Shown: piece by piece, positions 15,701-29,690 of the stretch
Layout of the letters: each line of letters starts with the position of its first letter
How positions within the stretch are numbered: position 1 is the first letter of the stretch
Assembly: GCF_020882245.1 (NCBI RefSeq)
Contig: NC_083597.1
Location: forward strand, 60,428,152 to 60,492,151
Length of the DNA stretch: 64,000 nucleotides
Reading direction: 5' to 3'
Source: Rhopalosiphum padi
Taxonomy: Eukaryota > Arthropoda > Insecta > Hemiptera > Aphididae
Made by a program: the position numbers and the translations under genes
Notes under the pieces: generated by a model
What the model saw: the letters and a program-made list of their open reading frames with translations, nothing else
What the model was told of the DNA's origin: nothing
The model's database searches: none

Positions 15701-16495
15701 TTTAGTAATATTTATTATATGACAACGAAATCAAACGCAAATTTACAATGATATTTATTGAATAGAGTAAAATGAATATTATTGTAACGATTAATACGAC
15801 AAAACTGAGTTGACACATACAAAATCAAAAGCAACTCAAAAATATAAATTAATATTATGAATATATTGAAACTCTTATAGGATGTAAAAAATTGTTTAAT
15901 GGAGTAACAAACTAAAACATGTATGGCCTACATAAATATTGTAAGCATAATTAACTAAAATAAGAGTAATAAGTAATAAAATACTTACAATAATAATGTT
16001 TTATTGTAATCTTAATTTGTTTTATACATTTAACCGACGTTTACTATACTTCACTAATATTTTTATAACTAATTAAGTATTCGTTTGAAATTTGATTTTA
16101 TACATAAAAATTCTGAAAAAAAAATATTTTGTTACAAAATATGAAATTAAAAATGTATGATGTTATTCAAAAAATGATAATAATAAAAAATATTTTAAAA
16201 AATAATAATTTTTGAGATGATAAATAGTTATTATTAAAAAATAATCACTATGCATGGTATAGCTATATATTTTATATCATTTCTCACCTTTTTATTTAAT
16301 AAAGTTGTTGAAAACTCAAAATATATTGTAAATAATACTTACAAAAATACTCTATACCAGCATTTACTAAATAAAATAAATACAACTAAATAACATCAAT
16401 AAATAAAAACTTATAAAACATTAGTGCCACGAATGGCCACAACTTAGTTATAAATTTACGTTTGCTATTTTTGTGTTTTTTTTTTTTAACTGATT
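9701..16495. other. AT-rich desert
   Basis: Nearly 7 kb with no supported gene. Short frames (for example minus 9,869-10,123) have the lysine/isoleucine/asparagine composition expected by chance. Confidence 0.6.
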
Positions 16496-16960
16496 TTCTC
16501 AATTTACTGCGTAAAGCAGCTGATGAAATCACGTAACACATGATCTCTCTTCCTCTAACCCACGGTCATTATTCCAAGGGACATCACTGGTACAATAAAC
16601 GTATAGTGGGGTGCCAGGGTAATGGAAATTGATCATGCGACCTACGTAGTCCGGGGAATGAGTTAATTCGCCATGTGACCATAAACAACATTTTCTACGC
16701 GCACCTATGGATAACGTATTGGAGACACGTATAACTAGATACGCAACATCCCCTCTGGGCCATTTCCAAATACCTTATTGGTAAACAATGATGGAAACCG
16801 ACGGATTTTCACTATTATTTTACCTTATAACGTGCTCAACCGCGCAAAGACACATGTGAGAAAATAATATGACAACAATAGCGACTGGCGCGATATTGAT
16901 TATTCAATAACGATATTTTAGACCCGCCAGCGTAAACAAAAGGTAAAGCGGTAGTCGTAG
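16496..16960. promoter_or_regulatory. GC-richer non-coding island, candidate conserved regulatory element
   Basis: A sharply bounded stretch of near-balanced base composition in AT-rich DNA. It contains no ORF of 60 codons, and stops occur on every frame I followed. There are many CpG-containing words (CTACGTAGTCCGGGG, CCGCGCAAAG, GACCCGCCAGCG). It lies left of the candidate first exon at 36.4 kb, so it would be intronic if that gene extends this far. Enhancer or other constraint is inference. Confidence 0.35.
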
Positions 16961-17699
16961 TGAATTTAGTAATATATAATGCGCAGTGTTATTTACACGC
17001 ATTAGCATTGAGATCCTTAATTATTCGATATGGGTTTAATATTGCAATTGAATATTCATATTAATCACATTGATATAATAATGCCTGCTGGTTTCTTATT
17101 CTATTTCAGGAGACATTCCTACTTACATTTCCTTCTCCGAAAAATCATATAATCATTTATCATCACATAATATAGGTTATTCATAAAAAATATATATATT
17201 TGATTGGCGGTTATTTTAAAACTTTTAAATGGTAATTATTTAACAATATTAACATGAAGGTTTATATCCTTATTTCTTTGTTACGTTTTTGATACGAAAT
17301 TGAATGTTATTGTTAATAAATTATATACATACAAAACAAAGAATAAGATGATATTACCACTTATTATTTTAAGACTTCACGATGCTGACCTGACTACATT
17401 TTTATGATTTTATTTTGGAAATGTATCGACTTCGTCCATCATAGTCTGATGAACGCACGTTTCACTAAATATTAAAAAACGTGGATTTATACATAGTAAT
17501 AGAACATTTTATTGAAAGTATTAAATAACGCTGGATAACAAATAATAGGTAATAATATTTAATAAAATTGCAAAATACATAACTTATATCTATGATGTGT
17601 GTAACGTTTGATGATCGGTTTATTTTTACACTATGCTATACAGTAAAATACACGTATCAAAACACTATCTACCATAATTAACTACCCTAATAGGTAATT

Positions 17700-17960
17700 G
17701 AAAGGAAAATCTTCAGGTTAGAAAAGGCTGTCGTTTAGATCACGTTCGTCACCATAAACAATTACAATATATATTATTTTAATGATGACATTTCCCGTAG
17801 CATTTGATATGGTCACTCAGCTACCTCCGCCGAGTACGGGGTAAAATGCTCTACAATTAATTGCGCTCCCTTCACATAATGCTGACGTACAACGCGGGTC
17901 GCAAACAATAGCCGCCTGACTTCCGGTTTACCATTCGCACGTACTAACGTAAAAACGATC
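17700..17960. promoter_or_regulatory. Second GC-richer non-coding island
   Basis: It has the same character as the 16.5-kb island, with CCTCCGCCGAGTACGGGG and CAACGCGGGTCGC and no ORF. The two are about 740 bp apart and may be parts of one regulatory block. Confidence 0.35.
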
Positions 17961-19148
17961 TGTTACCATTGCACTTGTCGTATATAAATATATATGTAAC
18001 TCGTATTTATATTTTTGTTGAATAAAAAACTGAGCCTTTTGTTAAAATTAGCTATCTAAAAATTATTGGAATTTGTTTAATGCAGGTGCCTGATTATTAC
18101 GATTATTTCATAGTTACCGGTAACTTACCGGCAGTAAGCTGTTGACGGTTGTCAAAACATACAATTAGAAATTAGAAACAATCACATAATATAATAAATT
18201 ATTAATATTTATTCATAATTATTAGATGCTTAAAATGTATGACGAAAAGTATTTTTATGCTTCGAAATTGAAAATTTTACAATCTGTGTTGTTTGGAATC
18301 ATTACAAATCTGTGGTCAAATAATTTAAAAATAGTATAATCAAAATTATTTACTAAATTAATAATTTATTCATTTTTAAACCAAAAAAAACCCTTACATG
18401 TTAATCACTGTATTTAAAAATTTAAGTGCACTTAAGAAACATAATATTTTGTAACGAATATATTTTTTTTTATCATTTAAGGAGTATCCTGAGGTGATAT
18501 AAACTTCATATTTTCAAATGAGAACCAAACTTTTTTAGTGTCAATAAATTGTTAAGCAGACAATTTTTTCGGGCATATTAATACATCCATATTAAAATGA
18601 GTAGTTACTGAGTTAGGTATTAAAATATATACACTAAGAATATAATAAGCCCTTAAAAATAGTTTTATAAAAAAATAATATAGATGTGATAATGGCCCTG
18701 GTATTTCTTTAATATTAATTTCGATTTAAATACATTAATATTTTCAAAAAAGTTATATACTCAGTAATTTACAAGAAAAAAAAAGGGGGGGAGGTCATCT
18801 TTTTAATATAAAGATATTGATATCGCTAAAACAATACACTCTTTAAGTGGTATAACAAATCTAAACATTTGAAAATAGTATCCTAAAGTACACAAAACCA
18901 ATCAGAATTTAACAAATACATTATATCAAAGAAAAAAATAGAGGTGACCCTATACTTATCAAATCATCATGTATATTATAATACCAGGTTAATACAGACT
19001 TAATATATACAAGTTTTCTTACTATTTATATATACCTATGTATGTATTTCGTCAATATAATATATTATACTTAAATAGTCTTATATATTTCTTGATTCTT
19101 GAATAAATACAACAAATATATTATTACTGCCTGAAATTCTCATATTAC

Positions 19149-19470
19149 CGGTGATTCGAAGCAGCTTGAAAGAGATCAGCGAAAGTTTTTGTGTTTTACC
19201 AGTTATGTACTTAAAATTCCCTGCGTGTTTCGTGATTATACCCCAGTTGCTAATATTCTTAGCCTACCTTCTTTGGCTGAGTGTAGACGAGTATTAGGTT
19301 CCTTGGTGAATTTTTAAGTAATAAAACTGAGTAATATCCCCTTGTATCACTAATTTGTTTTAAGGTATCTCAGCGTCCATCACGGTTCACTGTTCCTTTT
19401 TAATTTTTATGTATTAACCTATAACTTTATGTTCCACATTCCACTACTAGTTAAATAGCTCAATGTGTGA
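19149..19470 (+). pseudogene. Degenerate non-LTR retrotransposon, C-terminal tail of reverse transcriptase ORF
   Basis: Translation around 19,163-19,310 gives QLERDQRKFLCFTSY, then DYTPVANILSLPSLAECRRVLGSLVNF and a stop. In another frame from about 19,371 it gives QRPSRFTVPF, and near 19,425 YNFMFHIPLL. These match, from memory, the segment after the polymerase domain of jockey-like LINEs abundant in aphids (ERVQRKFL..., PPHDYTPV, L-S-L-RR, VPSRPSR). The catalytic YADD region is not present, and the copy is broken by stops and frameshifts. It is a 5'-truncated dead fragment in an otherwise non-coding interval. Confidence 0.8.
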
Positions 19471-20461
19471 CTTTAATTTAATTTTAATTTATATAATTTT
19501 CCTTGATTAAAAACAAAAAATTGGTTGTCTACAAGTAAAATTTTACACGACATCCAATTCGGACAGTTGTCTGTAAGAAATATAATTTAATTCGGGTGTA
19601 GGCAATATCACACACTTAGTTTGCTGGCTGCATACGAATGCTTGTCACTTTTTACATTGGTCTGTCCGATGTTAGAGTCATCTATCAGATGCGTCTGTCA
19701 AAATTGTATGACGGAAGTAACTGTACATATACATCATATGCATGGCATACTTTTTTTTTTTAAATTAAGAATATAAAGAATATTAAAATTAAAATTAAAA
19801 ATAATTTAAAATAAGATCTTCTCTTTGTCTTTTGCAAATTTAGGACTGACAGTAACAACTTATTCGTCGTACTAGTGTGGTTAAACATACTATATTTTTA
19901 AACTTCTTGTTTGATTTATAAATATTTTGATTTTTAAAACTATATAAATTATAATATTTTACTTTTTTGGTTATAGGTATATCATCTATATCGTCTACAT
20001 ATCCAATGTTATATTAATTATGTGATTATTGACAACACATTGTCAATGTATTGTTTTATTTTTTCTAATATCGGAAACGCCATGTATGTTATTTTATTCC
20101 AAAAATGTCAGTATTTTTAAATTACGTCATCGCTGTCTTTAAACATTTTATTCTGATATGATTTTATTATTTTAAAATTTAAAACATTAATAGATTGAAT
20201 AGGAAATTTAAAAACATTTTTAACCATAACCGTAGGTACAACAAAAATTGTAAAATTGTACAAGGCATTATGTAATTTGTAAAAACCACAGTAAAAGGTG
20301 GCATGCAATTCGGATATACCGACTATTTCAAATGCCAATGTTGACCTTATTTTTAATTTAGTATGTATTTTAATGAATTCAAGTGCTTAAGTAATGTAAT
20401 ATTTATATTGTAAATATGAATTGAACATCATACTCATGTATTAAGATTATAGCCCATATAC

Positions 20462-20760
20462 CAGGGGACACCAATTGGTGGACCGTGAACATTTTTTTAC
20501 GGACCCTTATCCGCGGAGTAGATTTTAAAATTTTTATATTATAAATAAATAAAAATTATAAGTGTATCATAAAAAATGTATATTACGACAAAAAAATTAA
20601 ATTAATCTATATTTAACAAATGTATAAATAAATCAGTATAAATACTAATTTAAAAAAAATGTATTTATTAACGTGTGTAAATTATTAAAACCGTTAGGAA
20701 CCGCTGTCAGTATGGTAAGTTTCAAAACGGACCTCCATAGAAATTAGTTGGTGACCCCTG
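20462..20760. mobile_element. Non-autonomous hAT MITE, 299 bp, with perfect 8-bp duplication
   Basis: The left end is CAGGGGACACCAATTGG and the right end, read inward, is CAGGGGTCACCAACTAA. The 8-bp duplication CCATATAC flanks it exactly (20,454-20,461 and 20,761-20,768). The interior is AT-rich with no ORF. CAGGGG-type ends with 8-bp duplications are typical of hAT MITEs. It is older than the 56-kb hAT copy judging by end mismatches, and its ends differ from that element, so it belongs to another family. Confidence 0.92.
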
Positions 20761-21655
20761 CCATATACTATATTAATTAAATAACTATATGGAATAACCA
20801 CGATTTAAGTATACTCGTAATATTGTTATAGGTAACTCATAACAATATATTATTATATCATATTTATTTATATGTATTATTACTATTATTTAACATTTGT
20901 TATTTTAAAAGTTTAATGAACATAGTAGTAACAATTAATTATTGACGACGTACATTTTTTAATTTTTACAATATCTATAGTAAAATAAATATAAATCTAC
21001 TTGTAATAATTAATAAATGATGCTTTAGATCATTTTTATTTAAATAAACATTCATGTTTTGATTTGAATACCATCGTTGACTGTTTTAAAAAATAAATAT
21101 TTATTCAAACACGAAATACAACATGATAGGCAGAAATCGACATAATAGTAAAACAAATAAAAACATTTTTTCTAAGTAATGCAATTTTTTTTAAATATTT
21201 TAATTTAAATAAAGTATTACAAAAAGTTTTCAATTTTGAAATTCAAAATGTAAATATTGAATTGTTTGAATAGAATTATTAAAAACCTAAAATTAACATT
21301 AAATACAAGTTTTTCTCACTCATGTTTATAAGAAATATATTTCTATAACATTCGAGGGCAATATTCTATTTAATTTGCATGTACATATTTTAGTAGAATT
21401 TGGTTACTCCCTCTTATGAAGTTATGAAACATTTTTCTTATTTATAAATAAATTATAAGTTGTATTTATAACTTTTACTTGCTTGTCACTATGATTCTTT
21501 CATATTCCAGAATGGTATAAATTATTATTACTTATTACTATAATTAAATTTTAGATTTTTTTTTTTTTTGTGAAAAATTTTTTGGGAAATAAGAAAAAGT
21601 ACCAAAACTACATTAAACTTTCTATTAGTCAGATACAGATTATATTTTACACAGG

Positions 21656-21700
21656 TGGTTTTTAAATTTTTTATTAGCTTTTAAGTAAGTTTAAAAACCA
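21656..21700. repeat. 11-bp inverted repeat TGGTTTTTAAA/TTTAAAAACCA
   Basis: The arms are 23 bp apart. It may be a small foldback or chance in AT-rich DNA. Confidence 0.4.
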
Positions 21701-22719
21701 TCAACATAACTATAAGATAATGTAAACAACGAGCTTTAATTTTTAACAATATCTTTGTTATTTTTTAAGTATTTAGCTAAACTAGAAATAGAGTTTTCAT
21801 ACAATAATTAGGAATTGTATTAAAATTTAATGCAAGTATAAATCAATAATTTACATCCAACAACTATGTTCTTATGCAGATACTTAGCCATAGCAATCGT
21901 CTCGTCAATCGTACTAATTGCATTAGTCATTATGCTCCACCAACTGAAATTTAAAACTATGTATATCATAGGCAATCGTTATTATTTTGTAATTTCAGGT
22001 TGACCTGAACCAAACCTATTTGTAAAGGTTATGAATGTTATGATTATTAATTACATTATTGTGATTGTTATTGTTATTATGTACACACAACCACTTGTTC
22101 CGTGTTCTAAATGATCTTTATTACATTACTTAATATATTTTCTCTATATTTATTAAGCTGTTGAGTGTTTAGTAAAATGCTATGCCTACTCAAGATTTCT
22201 TAATAAAAATTATTAAATTTAGTTCACTTAATTATTCATTATTATTATTTCTTTTAAGTTTACTATATTATATTTTTTCTTATTAATAGCCAACATATTA
22301 AGGTACACAAATCCATGTTTATCAACTTTAAAAAAGTCTAAGAATAATTATTCACTTAATGATATAGCTATAACTCTATAAGACATTTTTACAATTTACA
22401 CTTTGGGAATCTATATTTTATAGTTTTATACTATTTCAATATATTCAGCTTTGTTTTTTTTTAAAACAGAGTTATGTTAAGCACATATTTGGCTCATCCA
22501 GACATAAATTAAATAGTTTTCTATTCAAAAATATCTTGCAATATTTTATCTAATTATTTGCTTGGATTTTAAAACAAGTAAACAGCTACAATGATTTGTA
22601 TTATCAAAATTAATCTTCAATTATTCATTATTAAATAATAAAAAAAAAATTATTTTATTTATATTTCGTACACATTTTAAGCGTTAATTTAAAATTAAAA
22701 TTATAAATTATAACAACAA

Positions 22720-22752
22720 TATATATATATATGTATGTATGTATGTATGTAT
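22720..22752. repeat. Compound (AT)n-(GTAT)n microsatellite
   Basis: About 13 bp of AT repeat runs into five GTAT units. Confidence 0.9.
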
Positions 22753-25700
22753 AAAGAGTATAATATGGTCACAGTCCAACTATATCACTAAATAATTAAT
22801 TAGTTAATTAAACTGAATAATAAATATATATAAAAAAAAATAACTTACTAATTTAAAACTAATGAATTACAGAGTGTGTTAGTCACTATTTGTTTACACG
22901 TATTAAAGATACATTTTTACTTATCTCATTGTACACTGTTTATGTTAAGTGTAGAATTGATTTTATTGTAACTTTGTACCTATTACAAATAGGTAATTTT
23001 TAAATTTTAATGGATATTTACAACGATTTTTCGTTTCTTAAACCCTTTGATCTTAGTATTATAGTTGTAAAGAAGTATACCTACCTTGTTTAATAAAATA
23101 GCTGGGCAGTTAAAAAGTTAAATTTTTATTTAAAAGTATTTGTGATGATGTATAGAATAAAACATTAATAGTAATCTTTCTTCTATTTCTAAAGGTACCT
23201 ATCACGTGTTGAAGTCCATTAGCATTTTTGATAACTGGTGAGAAATAGTTCGCATAATATGGATGCATTTCACAGTTTAAAGTGAAATAAGATAATGAAA
23301 AGTCGTAATCTCTAGTAAAGGACGATAACTTTGATGGAAGGAACGGTAGTAATAAAATGTAGTACCAGATGAGCCAACAGAAGAACTGTGAAAAATAGTT
23401 TTCCTACCTCATTCATGAAAATGCAGAAATTGAAAAGAATAATGGAATTCATGCCGATATCTGAACCCAAAACGAATTCCTGAAAGGTCGTTCGTTCATT
23501 TGTAAAGAATTTAAACGACATTATATGGTAATGGCTGACTATACAATTTAATTTAAGATCAAGAACTTCACTTTAGGTGTATAAATATTAAGTGATTGGA
23601 AGATTGATTAATTACTTATTATCAAAAAGGAGTCAAAAATATACTGATTGTAAATCGAAAAATACAATGGTCAATAGTATAACATTCTCTAAGAAAAATC
23701 ATGGCCATTAAAATAAGATACACGGAAACGTTTATTATGTATTATTATTATTATTATCTATGTTTCATATTAGATTTAACTAACATTCCCTTTGTTATAC
23801 ATTATATTATAAATTGAATTTCATGAACTATCACGAATATAATACATTTATTAAGTAAAATTATTTGAACACATATACATTAATAAGTCGTCCCTAACTT
23901 AAAGATTTTATATTTCTTCAGTCTCATTCCTTAAATTTGTGTAGGTACCAACAAAAATTAAAGAAAAAATGAAGTGCTGACTTGAAGTTGAAATTTGATT
24001 TAGTTGATTCAATAATTATTTATCAATACATTGAACATTTTTGTAAATACTTACTTCGTAAATGAATAGAAAAATTTATATTTATTAGAAGCATATTCTA
24101 GTTTTAAATTTTTTGGACGAATTTGTATAAATTGGTTGAACTGATTGTAATAAAAATAAATTAACTACAAAACATTACTATGTGTTTTTAGTTTTACCAA
24201 AATATTATATTTTTATATACCTGTTAGACAAACAATCAAGAAAGTTAAATCAGTACTGAAGGTATTAAGGCAATTAGGTTTTAAAAATAATTAACAAAAA
24301 TAAAATTAGTTAAGTATATTAAATACAAAAATAAATATTTACTTATTTACAATAAAATGAGTAAAGTATAGTGTTGAATACATTTTCTGAAAATAAAAAT
24401 GTTATTTATATAATTATAATTATATACGAGTAAATAACATAATTAAATGTAATATATTTTATCTACATGTATTTATATATTCTACACTTAAATTTCATCA
24501 ACTTCTAAGTATAATCTTTAATTATAACTTTATTGCTGGTAGTTATTAATAATATTAATTTATATAAATATATTACTACCAACTGTCTAAAATTAATTAT
24601 AATGCATATTATTAATCTTCAAAAATTTAATGTAAAAATTGTATTCTTTAATGTTATTTTAAAATATATGTCTTTACTCTTTAGTTAAATGTCAAAAATA
24701 TGTTTGATTTATACAAAGTAAATATATATGCAAATAAATTATTCCATAATTCAATATAATTTGATAACCTAGGTACAACTAGCCATATCCGTACGATTAT
24801 ATATGCTTATACATTTATAAGTAATTGATTAATAAATTAAATTATTGACTTAATGAAATAATAATGATTATTTAATTATCACCAAAATGAATGTACTTAT
24901 TACTAACGTAAAATGTTCACGAAAAACAATTATTTGATTAACAAACATAATTAAAACATATTATTAGATACTTTAGTCAATAACTCCTGAATTATTTATA
25001 TTTAATATTTCAATTAACTAATCATTTTTATTTAGTGTATTATTTATTTATTTATTTGTATACTTACTAGTGATAATTACAAGACGTCACAATTATTTAT
25101 ACCAATTTTAATTATTTTAAATAATTTAATTAAACGTATACAAATGAACGCCATAGAAATTTGCTTTAAAAAACATTGTCAATACTATAATATAATATTA
25201 TAAACTATAATTCAACTATACGTTAAATCTTAAAAAAATTAAAAAAAAATCAAAATGCCTAGTCTATAAAATATACATAATTACTTAATCGCATAAATTA
25301 ATAATAATTTAAACATTTAAAAATTATTATGTCTTCCATATAAGAACATCAGGAAGAATATTATAATTTTTTTTTATAAATATAATTTGAAAAAATAATG
25401 TTCAACTTTGAAGATGTTTTGCTTTAAGTTTCATAATAAGTTAATGAAAACTTTGTACTTACCTACTAAAAAGTAACAGTTTGGACTTTAGAATACGGTA
25501 ACTTTTAAATACTATAAGTTGACGGACAAAAACTTTTTATTTATAATTCATAAAAGAATAAAACAACAATATTAGCAATCCGTTTAAATAATTAATTATG
25601 AAAGTGAAGTATTTTTTTTTATACCATAGTAAAAAAAAACCCTATTATAAATAGTGTATTTATTATTTTAGATCTAATTTTTTTTTTTTTACGGTGTGAT

Positions 25701-26940
25701 TCTGTGATAAAATAATGATATTTTAGTTTATTCTCAGTTCATATTTTATATATTAACTAAAAGTATAGGTATATCAGTTAATATATTATGTTATATTATG
25801 TTATAATAAATAATAATATTATCTGCGGTATAATTGTTTGGAAGTATTATAATGACAATAATTATAAATAACAGTTACAAATGTGTATAATAAAAATAAT
25901 GATTAACATTAATGTCATTTTTTTATTTTATTGTTTATTTAACTTTTTTTACTTGTTTGTTTTTATACTAGGGTGGCTTTACCCTTGACCACTTCATTAA
26001 CCCTCCTAGGGACTTCATCACGATCAAAGGGTCATTTGCACCTTGAAATTTAATATCTGTAATTTAAAATGTATAAAAAAAAATCATAGGAAAATCAAAT
26101 ATGAATATATATTTTTTTTTTAATAATAATAATAATAATATAGAGTTTTAAGTATTTAATCAATAATAATTATTGCTATTATTTTTTCCCCGTACTCATT
26201 ATAATGTTATGGGAAAGATACAAAAAATACTATTTTTTTTATATTATAGAAAAGTAATATGTATAAAGATATATTTTTTTTTTTTTATGAGTACATCATA
26301 ACTTGAGCTTCGTTCACGTTTAAATATAAACTAACGAACAGTAAGTTTGTTATTTAAATGATATTATACTGCACTACTGGAATGTTTTATTTGGTCAAAG
26401 CAGTTGATTGAAAGTTATTAATGTAAAGTTTAATTGGAGGTAGTTTGAAGTTAGTGTGAAGTACTTCGTTCTGTATGAGTTATAAAGAGAGCATTTTTTT
26501 AACTATTTTTAATATTTTTGATGGAACACTTGGATCTTATTTAAATTATATATTATCGTTGCACAGTTACCGGCAAAAAAACCTAGTGCCACGTAGATTT
26601 ATAAAGAACGGAAAAATTGTTTGTATTAGAATAAACAGCATTGCCAGTAGTTTAGAGAAGTTTTCTGACTTAATACGGGACAAAACATTTTAAGTTATTG
26701 ATAACTTTAATGTAATTATGAAAAATGTGCATGATTCAAGTTGATTTTTGAACAAGAATATTTAATAATAAAATATCTCATGCTTTTCGACTAGTAAATA
26801 ATTAATCTATTTAACTAAAAATAATAATAACAGGTTTGTTCTTTTTATATTAATATTTCTTATTTGAAGACTAGAACCACGGTGAGCCTGTATTAAAAAC
26901 AAATTTATAGCCATAAAATTTTACTCTAATAAGTACAGTG

Positions 26941-26948
<8 letters not shown>

Positions 26949-26971
<23 letters not shown>
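26949..26971. repeat. (AT)n microsatellite
   Basis: A 23-bp uninterrupted AT repeat in an AT-rich desert. Confidence 0.9.
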
Positions 26972-29272
26972 GTAGTAAAACATACTGAAGTATTCCTTGA
27001 AGAAACAGAAATTAAGCTGTTTTTTTAATCAAAATGCCTAGTTAATTAACACAAAATCACTAAAATTATCTATAGTTGTAGTAACTAATGCTAAATACCA
27101 TGAAATGCAATGATTCTAATAAAGCTAATATATATTAGTAATACAAACAAAAAACAAGATAATACAAAACCAAAAACGGAATAAATTAAAATACATTTAT
27201 ATGTAACTACTTGAAATTAAAAAATTATAAGAAGTCAAGTGTCTACTTAACTTCCTCGTTCACTGATTCAACTTCTTGGTTGGTCCAAATGATCAAACAT
27301 CTTTAATTCAACTAACAAATAGTTTGTATAGGATTCAATATATGATAACCATTATCGCCCTTTCCCTTAATGCATGTACTTAAAACTTAATAATACATTA
27401 ATACCTAAATATTCTATGCAAGAAACGAGCATAAACGATATCTACTTGTAATAAATATATTTGATATCTTAAATTACTTTGGTAGATAGGTACTTATAAC
27501 AGCAACTACGTAGCTTCGACAAAGTGTATTTATGCTATGAAAAAAATATGTATTACTGTATTAGGTTGTATTATTAATATTTGTTTTTACTTAAAACTTT
27601 TAATCCAGCTTAAAACTATTATTTTTTTTTTCTATGATAAATCGTCAATTTATGGGGTCATTATCGTTTGGCATCTGTAAATTGTATTTTACTATACATT
27701 TGTGTATACAATATTTAAATGTGTAATACATCAAATAGTTATACTATTGTCATGAATTACCTTACTTTTACTATTCTATAATAGGTACTCATATTGTTTA
27801 AGCTTTAAATTATTATGATTTATAACCATTGTTCATTGTTTTATTTAAATTAAATACTCATAAACATCATATTTCTCAAGAATTTAATTTAAACGTTGTT
27901 TTCTGCAATTCGGATACCATTATAGTCGATTTAATTTTATGTTTAAACAATTTTAATGATGCACGAAAAAACACACGATTATGCGTTCTAAAATTACTGA
28001 TTTATTCTTAATTGATGGTTTGTAAATAATTATACAAATATTCAATTACTTAACGTTATTGCAATTTAAAGAGTAAGATTGCTATAAAAAGTTGTCAATA
28101 TGGGCCTATAGTACTTAGCATAGCCCCAGGGGAGTGCTAAATTCAGTATGTTTCCATTAAATTAATCAAATGTAGAACTTTCTTGAACAATAGTGTCTAA
28201 CGGTTCCCAGTTATTATTTACATGTTCGTGAAACAAATGACCCTTGTTAAAATTCTAAAATAATGTAAATAAAATTAACAATGAACTAAAATAATGGTAT
28301 TTATTTTAACTAACATTATAATAATTAATATTTGCGAATATGTTATAACTTATAATCTAACTACTTCTGAAAATGTAGATAGACTAAATTTGAAAAAAAA
28401 CGTAAACACAAAATATTTATTTAGAAGAATTGATATGTGGTTATTGAAATGTCAAGTTAAATATATTTAATGTTTATACCATATTAGGTATACCAATCTC
28501 ATAATAGGAGATAAGGTAAAAACGTGTGTTACTTATTAGTTATTATTATTGCTTTAAGTATTTATGCGGATTTAATCTTTGTTTAATGTTACGTCGTAAA
28601 ATTTGATTACCTCGTTTTGTAGTGTTAATAAAACTACTTAAATAAGTATAATCTCAGTAAAGTAGTTATTATATAGTATATAAGAATCCAAATTGGTTAT
28701 TTTATTAGGATTTAATTGGTTTGGATTAAAATTTGCTGGAATAGATTATTAAAGCAACAAGTCAAATAGAAAAAAAGTGCCTTAACTGAAGTTAAAATTA
28801 AATTGCATTTTTTAAAACCAAATATTTACAATTAATTTCAAAGCACAATAGTTAATGAAAATAAGTTTGATAAAAATATATTCACAAAAAACAAAAATGT
28901 ATAGTAAAAATAATATTTATTAGAATAATTAATATAAAAAAATAATAGAAATAGAATCCAAGAGTACTGCCACAAATAAATCGTAGTAGAGTATCTAATA
29001 AATGTAGTATTTGTTGACTGTATGTCGTTTAACGATAACCTATAATGATTAGGATCAATAATGAAGATTACTATTGCTACAGTTTTATAAAATCTTAAGT
29101 TATTTTTCTAATTTGCATGATCAGCATTTATTAATATTGTTTCCAAACAAAAATAAAAAATAATTATTTTCAAGTGGTAACTTTAAATGACATATCTACC
29201 AATCAAAAATTAACTACAACCATATTGAAATGCTACAATCACAATAAAAATAAACAATGTAATACACGCCCT

Positions 29273-29690
29273 TTACCTTCTACACTCAATTTTAAAACTC
29301 AAACTTTGTCCTAAAAATAAAACGCTTCTTATGAAGCTACTATAGCTCTCATTTAGTTGTATAGAATCCAAATTTGGGGACAAGTTAGACTCATGACACA
29401 CAAATGTCGCTCTACATTTTCTATCCAAAATTTCACTCCAAAATGCAAGGTTACTCAAACCAACTCATATCTCAACTGCACTCAAAATCACTTACAAGTA
29501 ACCCAATCAGACGTCTTAACCGAAACTGGTCAAGAAATTTTGTAAATATTTTGTAATTTAAAATTACCTGTGTATGTAGCTGCTTCCTCTTTACTACCCC
29601 ATCACTGTCAATCCACCCTCGAATTTACTCATTGTACATATATAGTATAGATTGTAAATACTTTAATAAACGTTATTTTAAAAAAAAAAA
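29273..29690 (+). mobile_element. Candidate 3' end of a retroposed sequence with poly(A) tail
   Basis: About 400 bp richer in C than its surroundings ends in AATAAA (29,665-29,670), ten bases of spacer and an 11-base A-run (29,680-29,690). This layout is typical of a 5'-truncated LINE or a processed transcript. A plus-strand frame of 62 codons (29,357-29,545) ends upstream of the tail, but I do not recognise it. No target duplication was seen. The left boundary is set where composition changes and is uncertain. Confidence 0.45.

Larger units (their letters stand above)
20769..29272. other. AT-rich desert with microsatellites
   Basis: No supported gene. Short frames at 23,312-23,521 (minus) and 26,475-26,693 (plus) sit in slightly less AT-rich DNA but are unrecognised. 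A small GC-richer patch at 25,970-26,060 has short self-complementary words (GGGTGGCTTTACCC). Confidence 0.5.

Noticed and set aside
10138..16495. Search for tRNA genes, rRNA or CRISPR-type arrays in the long deserts
   Set aside because: No B-box-like GGTTCGANTCC with matching arms, no rRNA-like block and no regularly spaced direct repeats were seen. A covariance-model scan would be decisive.
23066..23078. TGTAAAGAAGTAT, identical to the 3' part of miR-1
   Set aside because: The seed bases do not match and no hairpin is apparent; chance similarity.
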